Shown one piece after another: positions 43,463-52,834 of a stretch of 64,000 nt of DNA. How positions within the stretch are numbered: the stretch's first letter is position 1; each line of letters begins with the position of its first letter. Source of the DNA: WLWS01 sp965243105 (lineage in GTDB: Bacteria > Pseudomonadota > Gammaproteobacteria > Eutrophobiales > Eutrophobiaceae); contig CBDEUC010000003.1 in assembly GCA_965243105.1 (NCBI GenBank), positions 620,001 through 684,000 on the forward strand, in the 5' to 3' direction. The position numbers were made by a program, and so were the translations under genes. The notes below the pieces were generated by a model. That model was not told the origin of the DNA. It searched no databases and was given only the letters and a program-made list of their open reading frames with translations.

Positions 43463-43562
43463 TCAACAGAACACCTGAATTTACCTGGAAAACAGTATAA
43501 TACCAGAAGCCGGGCATTGAATACCCGGCAAAACTGCCGACCTGGAAGACCTGCAAACTCAA

Positions 43563-44507
43563 ATGCCAACGGAAAAGTTCGAGCTTGTTGTGCCCGCCGA
43601 GCACAGCGGAAGACGCCTTGACCAGGTGTTATCCATCCTGTGCCCGGAGCACTCACGTTCTCGCCTGCAATCCTGGATCCGCGAGGGCTTTGTCACCGTT
43701 GATGACGAAAAATTACGGCAACGCGATACGGTGCACGAGGGCCAGGTGATCCTTATAAATGCCACGATCGAGGCGGCCAGGGAATTTGAAAGAGAGAATA
43801 TCCCCCTTGATATTGTGCATGAAGACGAAGCCATACTGGTCCTGAACAAGCCGGCAAACCTCGTGGTGCACCCGGGAGCAGGTAATCCACGGCACACGCT
43901 ATTAAACGCGCTGGTTCACCATCTTCCGGATCTTGAAAATTTACCCAGGGCCGGCATCGTGCAAAGACTTGATAAAGATACAACGGGCCTGATGGTAATC
44001 GCGAAAACCCTGCAGTCACACACTTACCTCGTGGACAGGCTGCAGCAACGGCAGGTGAAACGGCATTACCAGGCCATTGTGCACGGCGTGATGACTGCTG
44101 GCGGTTCCGTGGATGCAGCCATTTCACGGCACTCGCGCCAGCGCAAGCGCATGGCAGTAAATGAGTCAGGAAAGAAAGCTGTGACCCATTACCGGGTACT
44201 ACAAAAATTTCCTGCTCATACCCATGTCCAGCTTGAACTTGAAAGCGGCCGTACGCACCAGATTCGAGTCCACATGGCGCATATCAAGTATCCCATCGTC
44301 GGTGACCCGGTCTATGGTGGAAGATCCCGTTTACCGAAAGGGGCCTCGCCTCGCCTGGCGGAAGCCCTTGCCGGTTTTCGTCGACAGGCCCTGCACGCCT
44401 GTGAACTGGGGCTGGTGCACCCATCAAGCGGAAAGGAAATGAAATTTGAAGCCGCTTTGCCGGCAGATATACGTGACTTACTCGATATACTCAAAGATGA
44501 AAGCTGA
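43563..44507 (+). CDS. rluD: 23S rRNA pseudouridine synthase RluD
   Basis: The protein has 314 residues. An N-terminal S4 RNA-binding domain (residues 15-75, RRLDQVLSILCPEHSRS) precedes the RluA-type catalytic domain with LNKPANLVVHPGAGN and the motif RLDKDTTGLM, Asp137 being the catalytic residue. The segment ELESGRTHQIRVHMAH is typical. RluD makes pseudouridines 1911, 1915 and 1917 in helix 69 of 23S rRNA. It lies divergent from bamD and overlaps pgeF by 11 bases, matching the conserved rluD-pgeF-clpB neighbourhood. Confidence 0.96.
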   Translation: MPTEKFELVVPAEHSGRRLDQVLSILCPEHSRSRLQSWIREGFVTVDDEKLRQRDTVHEGQVILINATIEAAREFERENIPLDIVHEDEAILVLNKPANLVVHPGAGNPRHTLLNALVHHLPDLENLPRAGIVQRLDKDTTGLMVIAKTLQSHTYLVDRLQQRQVKRHYQAIVHGVMTAGGSVDAAISRHSRQRKRMAVNESGKKAVTHYRVLQKFPAHTHVQLELESGRTHQIRVHMAHIKYPIVGDPVYGGRSRLPKGASPRLAEALAGFRRQALHACELGLVHPSSGKEMKFEAALPADIRDLLDILKDES

Positions 44508-45246
44508 TCCTGCGATACAGTGTGTAGAGGCCAACTGGCCCGCTCCAGCTAACGTGCGCGCTTTTTCAACAACGCGACTCGGCGGGTATAGCACGGGACC
44601 CTATGCGGGTCTTAACCTGGCAATGCACGTGGGTGACGATGCCGACGCTGTCGCGCGCAACAGGGAAAGCCTGTCCTCGACACTCTCTTTACCTTCATCG
44701 CCAATGTGGCTTAACCAGGTCCACGGTGAACGGCTGATTGATGCCGCCGAGTGGCAAGATGGGCTTTCCGCCGACGCCTGCTATACAGGAAAACCCGGCA
44801 CCGTGTGCGCAATATTGACGGCCGATTGCCTGCCATTACTGCTCTGTAACGAAGCCGGGACACGCGTTGCGGCTATTCACCTGGGTTGGCGCGGTATTTG
44901 CAGCTCGCTTATATCACAAGCAATAAACAGGATGGATAGCGCGCCCTTTGACATCCTTGCATGGATGGGCCCGCATATACATGAAGAGAACTATGAAGTC
45001 GGCGCTGATGTACTGGCTGCTGCTTCCGGCGTGTCTGCAGCAGCGATGGATGCTTTCACACCGACCCGCGAGGGGCGGTGGTTACTTTCCATGTCCGCCC
45101 TTGTCAGCGGGATCCTGAAGGAACACGGCCTGGCAAAAATTTACATGGCGGATTCCTGTGTTTACCGGGACAGTCAGCGTTTTTATTCATATCGGCGTGA
45201 TCAATACACCGGGCGCATGGCAAGTCTCATTTGGATGGAAACCTGA
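44497..45246 (+). CDS. pgeF: Peptidoglycan editing factor PgeF (YfiH family)
   Basis: From the ATG at 44497 the protein has 249 residues; the longer frame from 44446 lies inside rluD. Family segments are RAFSTTRLGGYSTGPYAGLNL, WLNQVHGERLIDA, CAILTADCLPLLLCN and VAAIHLGWRGI, which contain the conserved metal-binding Cys and His residues of the former polyphenol-oxidase annotation. PgeF prevents wrong amino acids from entering peptidoglycan stems. It overlaps rluD by 11 bases. Confidence 0.93.
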   Translation: MKADPAIQCVEANWPAPANVRAFSTTRLGGYSTGPYAGLNLAMHVGDDADAVARNRESLSSTLSLPSSPMWLNQVHGERLIDAAEWQDGLSADACYTGKPGTVCAILTADCLPLLLCNEAGTRVAAIHLGWRGICSSLISQAINRMDSAPFDILAWMGPHIHEENYEVGADVLAAASGVSAAAMDAFTPTREGRWLLSMSALVSGILKEHGLAKIYMADSCVYRDSQRFYSYRRDQYTGRMASLIWMET

Positions 45247-45303
45247 AGGAAATCATCTATGCTTAATTGATGGCTTACAGCCTTACTGGGGAGTGAAACT
45301 GTT

Positions 45304-46728
45304 ATGAACAACAAGAATAAAACCACCCTGTCATTTAGTGAAAGCGTTAACCACATGGCAGACCGCGCATTTAAAGTGCTCGACATGGATGCTGATATCG
45401 CCGCTGCCATCAAGGCCTGTAGCTCGATAATCCAGGTAAATTTTCCGGTCAAGATCAAGGGCAAGGTAGAAGTCTTTACCGGCTGGCGGGCAGTTCACAG
45501 CACCCACCGACTCCCGGCAAAGGGCGGCATTCGCTTTGCCACCATTGTTGACCAGGACGAGGTCGAAGCGCTGGCTGCACTGATGACCTACAAGTGTGCC
45601 ATCGTGGATGTACCCTTTGGAGGTTCAAAAGGCGGCCTGCTGATTGACCCGTCAAAATACGATCGGGACGAGATGCAATTAATCACGCGACGCTTTGCCC
45701 GCGAACTAATCAGGAAAGGCTTCCTCAGCCCTGCGACAAACGTACCGGCGCCGGATATGGGCACGGGTCAACGGGAGATGGCGTGGATTGCGGATACCTA
45801 CAAGGTGCTGCAACCGGAAGACATCAACTACTCCGGCTGCGTTACCGGCAAGCCCGTTGCACACGGCGGTATAAGGGGAAGAACTGAAGCAACAGGCCGC
45901 GGGGTTGTTTATGCCATCAGGGAGTTTTTTCGTCACCCCAAGGATATCAAGAAGGCTGGCCTGGATGGTGGCCTGGCCGGCAAGAAAATCGTCGTGCAGG
46001 GACTTGGTAATGTTGGCTACCATGCAGCAAAACTGCTGGAGGAAGAGGACCAGGCAAAAATTATTGCCATCATCGAAAGGGATGGCGCGCTGGTAAAAGA
46101 GGACGGTCTGTCCGTTGAAGGCGTGAGGGAATACATTAATGAGCATGGCACCATCAAGGGTTACAAGGATGCCACTTTCAGTAAGAAGGGATTGTCGGCA
46201 CTGGAACTGAAGTGTGACATTCTCATACCTGCAGCACTGGAAGCGCAGATAACTGACAAAAATGCCGACCGGATTCGAGCCAATCTCATCGTGGAAGCAG
46301 CCAACGGACCAGTTACCTTTGAAGCAGACGAAATCCTGCGCAAGAAGGGCGTGGTGATTCTTCCCGATGCCTATGTCAACGCCGGTGGCGTGACCGTCTC
46401 CTACTTTGAATGGATCCGCAACCTGTCCCACATTCGCTTTGGCAGGATGGAACGTCGCTTTGATGAGCTTCGAGGTCAGCACCTGATTAGCGCGATGGAA
46501 TCCCTGTCAGACAACACGGTGCCGGACTGGATGCGCGAAGAAATTATTCGTGGTGCTGACGAGCTCGACCTGGTGCGCTCGGGTCTCGATGACACCATGC
46601 GCAATGCCTACCAGGAACTCAGCTCTACCCTGCAGGGCAACAGGAAGATAAAGGATTTTCGAACGGCTGCGTATGTTGTTGCTATCAACAAGATCGCCCG
46701 CTCCTATTTTGACATCGGTATTTACTAA
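45304..46728 (+). CDS. Glu/Leu/Phe/Val dehydrogenase, probable NAD-type glutamate dehydrogenase
   Basis: The protein has 474 residues. The substrate domain has RLPAKGGIRFATIVDQDEV, MTYKCAIVDVPFGGSKGGL and NVPAPDMGTGQREMAWIAD with the conserved lysines and aspartate. The Rossmann domain has VVQGLGNVGYHAAKLL. ANGPVTFEADEILRKKGVVILPDAYVNAGGV follows in the usual place. It would deaminate glutamate to 2-oxoglutarate. Length and sequence style fit the NAD-specific catabolic type rather than E. coli GdhA. A GGGGAGTG site precedes the ATG. It interrupts the common pgeF-clpB adjacency. Confidence 0.9.
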   Translation: MNNKNKTTLSFSESVNHMADRAFKVLDMDADIAAAIKACSSIIQVNFPVKIKGKVEVFTGWRAVHSTHRLPAKGGIRFATIVDQDEVEALAALMTYKCAIVDVPFGGSKGGLLIDPSKYDRDEMQLITRRFARELIRKGFLSPATNVPAPDMGTGQREMAWIADTYKVLQPEDINYSGCVTGKPVAHGGIRGRTEATGRGVVYAIREFFRHPKDIKKAGLDGGLAGKKIVVQGLGNVGYHAAKLLEEEDQAKIIAIIERDGALVKEDGLSVEGVREYINEHGTIKGYKDATFSKKGLSALELKCDILIPAALEAQITDKNADRIRANLIVEAANGPVTFEADEILRKKGVVILPDAYVNAGGVTVSYFEWIRNLSHIRFGRMERRFDELRGQHLISAMESLSDNTVPDWMREEIIRGADELDLVRSGLDDTMRNAYQELSSTLQGNRKIKDFRTAAYVVAINKIARSYFDIGIY

Positions 46729-46808
46729 CATGGGTGTATAAAAGCGTTAATCTTCGCAGCTGCAAGAACAAACCGCAGACACGCCACAAGTACGTCCCTG
46801 TAGGCTCG

Positions 46809-46834
46809 TAGGAGACCCTCCCTGGTCTCCTACG
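46809..46834. repeat. Intergenic palindrome, possible REP-like element
   Basis: A perfect 10-base inverted repeat, GTAGGAGACC and GGTCTCCTAC, surrounds a 6-base loop between the glutamate dehydrogenase gene and clpB. It is preceded by GTACGTCCCTGTAGGCTC and followed by GGTCTGC, a context I associate with dispersed intergenic repeats in gammaproteobacteria. There is no T-run on either side, so a classical terminator is unlikely. No second copy was noticed in the window. Confidence 0.6.
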
Positions 46835-46915
46835 GTCTGCTTGCTTGTCCATTGCAGTCGCGAAGCAAATAATTTCAGCATTATTTCACCCACTGGAGAT
46901 TGTCACAGTACTTAC

Positions 46916-46941
46916 CTTGATTTCAGCTTTATCGCCCATAT
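46916..46941 (+). promoter_or_regulatory. Sigma-32 heat-shock promoter of clpB
   Basis: CTTGATT at 46916-46922 and GCCCATAT at 46934-46941, separated by 11 bases, match the RpoH consensus CTTGAAA and CCCCATNT with two mismatches in the -35 box and one in the -10. It lies 33 bases before the clpB start, giving a leader of about 25 bases. ClpB is a classic RpoH target, which raises confidence. Confidence 0.75.
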
Positions 46942-46973
46942 CTAGTGTCCAGTACACAATTTGAGAATCAAAA

Positions 46974-49559
46974 ATGCGAGCCGATAAATTCACAAGCAAG
47001 TTCCAGCAGGCCCTCGCCGAAGCACAGAGCCTTGCGCTGGGTCGGGATCACCAGTTCATGGAGCCGGTGCACGTCATGACTGCCTTGCTTGACCAGTCAG
47101 GCGGTACCAGCCGTCACCTGCTTGATTCCGCCGGCGTCAACGTGAATCAACTGCGATCAAGCCTCGGAATTGCGCTGGAAAAAATGCCGCAGGTCGAGGG
47201 TAACGCGGGTGAGGTACACCTGTCCCGTGACCTTGACCGACTGCTAAATCTCAGTGACAAGTTTGCCCAGAAACGTAACGACGAATATATCTCCAGCGAG
47301 CTTTTCGTCCTTGCTGCACTTGAAGACAAGGGGCCACTTGCGCAGATCCTGAAAGACTGCCAGGCCGAGCGTAGCAAGATTGAAGCCGCTATCGAACAAC
47401 TCAGGGGTGGCGAACAGGTTAATGATCCCTATGCCGAAGAACAACGCCAGGCACTTGAAAAATACACCATCGACCTGACAGAACGCGCCGAGCAGGGAAA
47501 GCTGGACCCGGTTGTTGGACGAGATGATGAAATACGCAGAACCATCCAGGTACTGCAACGAAGAACCAAGAATAACCCGGTACTTATTGGAGAACCCGGG
47601 GTTGGAAAAACAGCCATTGTTGAAGGTCTTGCACAGCGTATTGTAAACGGTGAAGTTCCCGAAGCTTTAAAAGGCAAGCGCCTGCTGGTACTGGACATGG
47701 GCTTACTGATTGCCGGTGCCAAGTTCAGGGGTGAGTTTGAAGAACGCCTGAAAGCGGTGCTAAACGATCTGAGCAAGCAAAGTGGCCAGGTCATCCTGTT
47801 TATCGATGAAGTCCACACCATGGTGGGTGCAGGCAAGGCCGAAGGTTCCATGGACGCAGGCAACATGCTCAAGCCTGCGCTGGCACGGGGTGAGCTACAT
47901 TGTATCGGCGCGACGACCCTGGATGAATATCGCACCAACATCGAAAAAGATGCTGCTCTTGAACGACGTTTTCAGAAGATACTTGTTGGTGAACCCAGCG
48001 TCATCGATACCATCGCCATCCTTCGTGGTCTGAAGGAACGTTACGAGGTTCATCACAATGTGCAGATCACTGACCCTGCCATTGTTGCCGCAGCGACTCT
48101 TTCCCACCGCTATATCACTGACCGGCAGTTACCGGACAAGGCGATTGACCTGATTGATGAATCGGCGAGCCGCATCAGTATCGAGATCGATTCCAAGCCG
48201 GAATCCATGGATCGTCTTGAACGCAGGCTAATCCAGATGAAGATTGAGCGCGAAGCGCTGAAGAAAGAAACCGATGCTGCATCAAAACAACGCCTGCAGG
48301 ATCTTGAAGACGAAATTTCCTCGGTACAGAAGGAGTTTTCTGACCTCGAAGAAATCTGGCTTGGCGAAAAAGCCGCGCTGCAGGGTAGTCACAACATCAA
48401 GGAAAAACTTGAAAGCGCCAGGCTTGAGTACGAGACAGCGAAACGCGCAGGTGACCTGAATCGCATGTCGGAGCTGCAGTATGGCCTGATCCCGGAGCTG
48501 GAAAAGCAAATCGAACAGGCCGACGAATCCGATGTACAGGATTTAAAACTACTGCGTAACAAGGTAACTGAAAACGAGATCGCCGAAGTTGTGTCGAAGT
48601 GGACCGGTATCCCGGTCAACAAGATGCTGGAAGGCGAAAGGGACAAGCTGCTGAGCATGGAAGATGCCCTGCACCGGCGAGTAGTTGGACAGGACGAGGC
48701 AGTTAACAGCGTTGCAGATGCAATCAGGCGTTCCCGCGCAGGCCTGTCCGATCCGGACCGGCCAAACGGGTCTTTCCTGTTCCTCGGTCCTACCGGCGTC
48801 GGCAAAACCGAGTTGTGCAAGGCCCTGGCTGAATTCCTGTTTGATACGGAAGAGGCCCTGGTTCGGATTGATATGTCCGAGTACATGGAGAAACACGCGG
48901 TCGCCCGACTGATTGGCGCACCTCCCGGTTATGTCGGTTACGAAGAAGGTGGCTACCTTACCGAGGCTGTCAGGAGAAAACCCTATAGCCTGGTGCTGCT
49001 TGACGAGGTTGAAAAGGCCCACGCGGATGTATTCAACATATTACTGCAGGTGCTTGATGACGGTCGTCTAACCGACAGTCATGGACGCACCGTTGATTTT
49101 CGCAATACCGTCATTGTTATGACCTCCAACCTGGGTTCAGACCAGATACAGCAGATGTCCGGTGACACCGATTACGAAGCCATGAAAAAAACCGTGCTGG
49201 ATACCGTGGCGGGACACTTCAGGCCGGAATTTATCAATCGCATTGATGACCTGGTGGTGTTTCACGCACTTCAACAATCGCAGATACGCGCTATCGCCGA
49301 CATCCAGGTAAAACGCCTGGCGAAGCGGCTGGCCGAGCAGGAACTGCAGATTGAAGTCTCCGACGAAGCCATGGCGCTGCTGGGAGAAGCCGGGTTTGAC
49401 CCGGTTTATGGTGCCCGCCCCCTGAAAAGGGCCATCCAGGTGGAGCTCGAAACACCCCTGGCCAGCGCGATCCTCGCCGGTCAATTCCAGCCAGGCAGCA
49501 TCATCCAGGTAAATTGCCAGGAAAGGAACCTGGTTTTTAACCCGGTTACGCCAAATTAA
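46974..49559 (+). CDS. clpB: Disaggregating chaperone ClpB
   Basis: The protein has 861 residues, full length for ClpB. The N-terminal double repeat begins FTSKFQQALAEAQSLALGRDHQF. The first AAA+ domain has Walker A GEPGVGKT near residue 206, the middle coiled coil spans about 410-520 (LERRLIQMKIEREALKKE), and the second AAA+ domain has GPTGVGKT near 605. The presence of the long middle domain separates it from ClpA/ClpC. With DnaK it extracts polypeptides from aggregates. It is preceded by a sigma-32-like promoter. Confidence 0.97.
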   Translation: MRADKFTSKFQQALAEAQSLALGRDHQFMEPVHVMTALLDQSGGTSRHLLDSAGVNVNQLRSSLGIALEKMPQVEGNAGEVHLSRDLDRLLNLSDKFAQKRNDEYISSELFVLAALEDKGPLAQILKDCQAERSKIEAAIEQLRGGEQVNDPYAEEQRQALEKYTIDLTERAEQGKLDPVVGRDDEIRRTIQVLQRRTKNNPVLIGEPGVGKTAIVEGLAQRIVNGEVPEALKGKRLLVLDMGLLIAGAKFRGEFEERLKAVLNDLSKQSGQVILFIDEVHTMVGAGKAEGSMDAGNMLKPALARGELHCIGATTLDEYRTNIEKDAALERRFQKILVGEPSVIDTIAILRGLKERYEVHHNVQITDPAIVAAATLSHRYITDRQLPDKAIDLIDESASRISIEIDSKPESMDRLERRLIQMKIEREALKKETDAASKQRLQDLEDEISSVQKEFSDLEEIWLGEKAALQGSHNIKEKLESARLEYETAKRAGDLNRMSELQYGLIPELEKQIEQADESDVQDLKLLRNKVTENEIAEVVSKWTGIPVNKMLEGERDKLLSMEDALHRRVVGQDEAVNSVADAIRRSRAGLSDPDRPNGSFLFLGPTGVGKTELCKALAEFLFDTEEALVRIDMSEYMEKHAVARLIGAPPGYVGYEEGGYLTEAVRRKPYSLVLLDEVEKAHADVFNILLQVLDDGRLTDSHGRTVDFRNTVIVMTSNLGSDQIQQMSGDTDYEAMKKTVLDTVAGHFRPEFINRIDDLVVFHALQQSQIRAIADIQVKRLAKRLAEQELQIEVSDEAMALLGEAGFDPVYGARPLKRAIQVELETPLASAILAGQFQPGSIIQVNCQERNLVFNPVTPN

Positions 49560-49712
49560 GCCTTTAAAATCAGCTAGATATTGAAGCCACGGTGCCCGCC
49601 ACCGGGGTTCTCGCTGGCGCTTTTGCCGCGCCACCCATTCAAGCCGCCTGTAGCCATGAAAAGCCCTTTTTGTGCGCTATTCGAGCCATAAAGGTGTTGG
49701 TTATTTTACCCA

Positions 49713-49718
49713 TATAAT
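49713..49718 (+). promoter_or_regulatory. Candidate -10 box upstream of pilB
   Basis: A perfect TATAAT lies 44 bases before the pilB ATG in the 202-base gap after clpB. No good -35 hexamer is found at 16-18 bases, so an activator or a weak promoter is possible. The rest of the gap shows no clear terminator or RNA gene. Confidence 0.4.
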
Positions 49719-49761
49719 CTAATATTTAGCGCTACATCGAAAGAAAAAAGGTCACATCTCT

Positions 49762-51483
49762 ATGGCTTCTCCAGCGAAAAAAATAAATCTCAGTGGATTG
49801 GCACGAAAACTAGTAATGGATGGCTTGATCGAGGAAGAAGCCGCCCAGGAACATTTTGAAGCCGCGTTAAAGAAAAAGAAGCCCTTTGTCTCCTACCTGG
49901 TAGAAAATAATCTCGTTGCCAGTGCTGATATTGCCCTGGCCGCCTCGCAGGAATTCGGCGCGCCCCTGCTTGAGATCGATTCCCTCGAACTGGACCAGGA
50001 CACGGTGAAACTGTGCAAGGAAGACCTGATCAAGAAACACAACGCGCTACCCATATTCAAGCGCGGTAAACGTCTATACATCGCCGTATCCGACCCGACC
50101 AACCTGCAGGCCCTTGATGAAATCAAGTTTGCCACCAGCATGAACACCGAGGCCATCCTCGTAGAAGAGGACAAGCTTTCCAAGCTCATTGAACGAACCC
50201 TCGATGACATGGACGGCGGACTGGGTGACATGGATGATGATGAATTTGATGAACTTGATGATCTCGAGGTTGCCGATGAGGACAGCGGCCAGGAAGACGA
50301 CGACGGTGATGTGGACGATGCGCCGGTTGTGAAATTTGTCAACAAGGTGCTGCTGGATGCTATCAAGAAAGGGGCTTCAGACCTGCATTTTGAACCCTAC
50401 GAAAAAATCTACCGCGTGCGCTTCCGTATTGACGGCGTGCTCACCGAAGTTGCCAAGCCACCGACTTCACTGGCAGGAAAAATCGCCGCCCGTATCAAGG
50501 TTATGTCGAGGCTCGACGTATCTGAACGTCGCGTGCCGCAGGACGGTCGTATCAAGCTCAAGCTTTCAAAAAGCAAGTCCATCGACTTTCGTGTAAACAC
50601 CTGTCCCACCCTGTTCGGTGAAAAAGCCTGTTTGCGTATCCTCGACTCTGACGCTTCGGCACTCGATCTCGATATGCTCGGCTATGAAGATCACCAGAAA
50701 GAATTATTTCTCGATAACCTGCACAAACCCTACGGCATGTTCCTGGTAACGGGGCCTACCGGTAGTGGTAAAACGGTGTCGCTGTATTCCGGTATTGCCA
50801 TCCTCAACCAGGTCGACGTAAATATTTCTACTGCCGAGGACCCGGTTGAAATCAACCTTCCCGGCGTAAACCAGGTGCTGGTGGACGAACGCACGGGCAT
50901 GACCTTTGACAAGGCCCTGAAAGCTTTCCTCAGGCAGGATCCTGACATCATCCTGGTGGGTGAGATTCGAGATCTCGGTACCGCATCCATCGCGGTGAAA
51001 GCAGCGCAAACCGGTCACATGGTGATGTCGACCCTGCATACCAACGACTGCCCGCAAACCCTGACCCGTCTGCAGGACATGGGTATCCAGGCCTTTGCAG
51101 TAGCAACATCTATTAACCTCATTACCGCGCAGCGACTTTGTCGAAGGTTGCACGGTGAATATCGAAAACCGCTGGAAATGCCCAATGACGCACTACTGGA
51201 TGAAGGATTTCCGGAGGAGATGGTGGAAAAAGGAATCAAGCTTTTTGAACCGGTGACCGGCAATCCTGACTGTGAAAGCGGCTACAAGGGCCGAGCCGGT
51301 ATTTACCAGGTTATGAACATTTCAGATGCCATGAAGCGACTGATTATCGAGGGTGCCAACGCGGTACAGCTGGCCGACCAGGCTGCAGAGGAAGGGATCT
51401 GGGATATTCGGCGTGGCGGCCTGGAGAAGGCAGCGATGGGAATCACCTCACTGGCAGAAGTCAACCGAGTCACCGTAGAATAG
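49762..51483 (+). CDS. pilB: Type IV pilus extension ATPase PilB
   Basis: The protein has 573 residues. An N-terminal MshEN-like domain (1-145) is followed by a very acidic linker (about 148-187, rich in Asp and Glu). The ATPase core has Walker A GPTGSGKT at 331-338, the Asp box, Walker B around 394-401 (DIILVGEIRD) and the His box STLHTNDC. PilB powers pilus polymerisation with PilC. The zinc tetra-cysteine motif usual in PilB/GspE is only half kept: Cys460 and Cys504 remain, but RLCxxC reads RLCRRL and GCxxC reads GNPDC. pilC follows by 9 bases. Confidence 0.95.
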   Translation: MASPAKKINLSGLARKLVMDGLIEEEAAQEHFEAALKKKKPFVSYLVENNLVASADIALAASQEFGAPLLEIDSLELDQDTVKLCKEDLIKKHNALPIFKRGKRLYIAVSDPTNLQALDEIKFATSMNTEAILVEEDKLSKLIERTLDDMDGGLGDMDDDEFDELDDLEVADEDSGQEDDDGDVDDAPVVKFVNKVLLDAIKKGASDLHFEPYEKIYRVRFRIDGVLTEVAKPPTSLAGKIAARIKVMSRLDVSERRVPQDGRIKLKLSKSKSIDFRVNTCPTLFGEKACLRILDSDASALDLDMLGYEDHQKELFLDNLHKPYGMFLVTGPTGSGKTVSLYSGIAILNQVDVNISTAEDPVEINLPGVNQVLVDERTGMTFDKALKAFLRQDPDIILVGEIRDLGTASIAVKAAQTGHMVMSTLHTNDCPQTLTRLQDMGIQAFAVATSINLITAQRLCRRLHGEYRKPLEMPNDALLDEGFPEEMVEKGIKLFEPVTGNPDCESGYKGRAGIYQVMNISDAMKRLIIEGANAVQLADQAAEEGIWDIRRGGLEKAAMGITSLAEVNRVTVE

Positions 51484-51492
51484 GAAAAAATT

Positions 51493-52713
51493 ATGGCTGA
51501 AGCTGCAAAAGCAGACATGTTTGTCTGGGAAGGTACTGATAAAGCCGGCAAACGAGTAAAAGGAGAGCAAAGTGGCCAGAGCGACGCGATGGTCAAGGCG
51601 GTACTTCGTCGACAGGGCATCAAGCCACTAAAGGTCAAGAAGAAGCCCAAGCCGCTTCTTGGTGGCGGTGGTGGCGGCAAGATCACCCCGAAAGATATCA
51701 CCGTGTTCTCCCGACAGCTTGCAACCATGATGTCGTCCGGTGTGCCCCTGGTCCAGGCATTTGAAATCGTTGGCCGCGGCCACGAAAACCCTGCGATGCA
51801 GGATTTGATCATGGGTATCAAGGCGGACGTTGAAGCAGGTAATTCCCTGACCGAGGCACTGCGAAAGAAGCCCCTTCAATTTAATGACCTCTACTGCAAC
51901 CTGGTGGAAGCTGGTGAGCATGCCGGTATTCTCGAAGCGATACTGCACAAGCTTGCAACCTACATGGAAAAAACCGAGGCGCTGAAATCAAAAATCAAGG
52001 CCGCTCTATTTTATCCTGCAGCGGTTATCGTCGTGGCATTCATCGTTGTGACTATCCTGATGATATTTGTAATTCCCCAGTTCTCCTCCCTGTTCCAGAA
52101 CTTTGGGGCCGATCTACCAGCGCTAACGCAGTTTCTTATCGACACATCCAATTTCTTTGTTGCCTGGTGGTGGGCAATATTTGGAGCCGTTGGCGGTATC
52201 ATATTTGGCTTTCTTGAATTAAAGAAGCGTTCAAAGGCCGTTCAGCAATTTCTTGATCGTGCCGCCTTGAAAGCTCCCGTGCTCGGGGAGGTGCTGGAAA
52301 AAGGCGCCATAGCGAGATTTGCGAGAACCCTTGAAACCATGTTTGCCGCGGGTACTCCACTGGTAGAAGCCATGACATCTGTCGCTGGTGCGACCGGTAA
52401 CATCGTGTTCTACGAGGCCACCATGAAAATGAAGGACGAGATCTCCACCGGTACACAGCTGCAGGCGTCCATGAAGGAAACTGGCCTGTTTCCAAACATG
52501 GTGTGCCAGATGGTGGCGATTGGTGAAGAGTCTGGCGCCATCGATGCCATGCTTGGCAAGGTTGCCGACTGGTATGAACAGGAGGTTGATGATGCCGTTG
52601 AGGCATTAACCAGCCTGCTTGAACCGGCAATCATGGCTTTTCTTGGCGTGGTTATCGGCGGAATCGTGATCGGCATGTACCTGCCAATATTCAAAATGGG
52701 TTCTGCTGTATAA
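51493..52713 (+). CDS. pilC: Type IV pilus inner membrane platform protein PilC
   Basis: The protein has 406 residues with the duplicated GspF domain layout. The first cytoplasmic domain has FSRQLATMMSSGVPLVQAFEIVGRG and the second has FARTLETMFAAGTPLVEAMTSVAGATG. Hydrophobic segments lie near 170-190, 215-240 and at the C-terminus (AIMAFLGVVIGGIVIGMYLPIF). A poly-glycine turn (GGGGGGK) sits near residue 55. It is the membrane platform that PilB turns to insert pilins. It lies 9 bases after pilB. Confidence 0.96.
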   Translation: MAEAAKADMFVWEGTDKAGKRVKGEQSGQSDAMVKAVLRRQGIKPLKVKKKPKPLLGGGGGGKITPKDITVFSRQLATMMSSGVPLVQAFEIVGRGHENPAMQDLIMGIKADVEAGNSLTEALRKKPLQFNDLYCNLVEAGEHAGILEAILHKLATYMEKTEALKSKIKAALFYPAAVIVVAFIVVTILMIFVIPQFSSLFQNFGADLPALTQFLIDTSNFFVAWWWAIFGAVGGIIFGFLELKKRSKAVQQFLDRAALKAPVLGEVLEKGAIARFARTLETMFAAGTPLVEAMTSVAGATGNIVFYEATMKMKDEISTGTQLQASMKETGLFPNMVCQMVAIGEESGAIDAMLGKVADWYEQEVDDAVEALTSLLEPAIMAFLGVVIGGIVIGMYLPIFKMGSAV

Positions 52714-52834
52714 GGACAATCGTTACTGTCTCCACGGTACATTTTTCCCTGCCGCACAGCCCAGTCCAGGTAGCCGGGCATAGAATAGCCAGCTCGCCTG
52801 TTTTTATTATAATAAAAATTTAAAGGCGACCATC

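Noticed and set aside
43509..43529. Small hairpin GCCGGG/CCCGGC between bamD and rluD
   Set aside because: The stem is only 6 bp, lies between divergent genes, and has no T-run, so no terminator or riboswitch can be claimed.
52798..52818. A/T-rich palindrome TTTTTATTATAATAAAAA upstream of pilD
   Set aside because: The stem is made only of A-T pairs; it may be a weak terminator or promoter element, but nothing decisive is visible.
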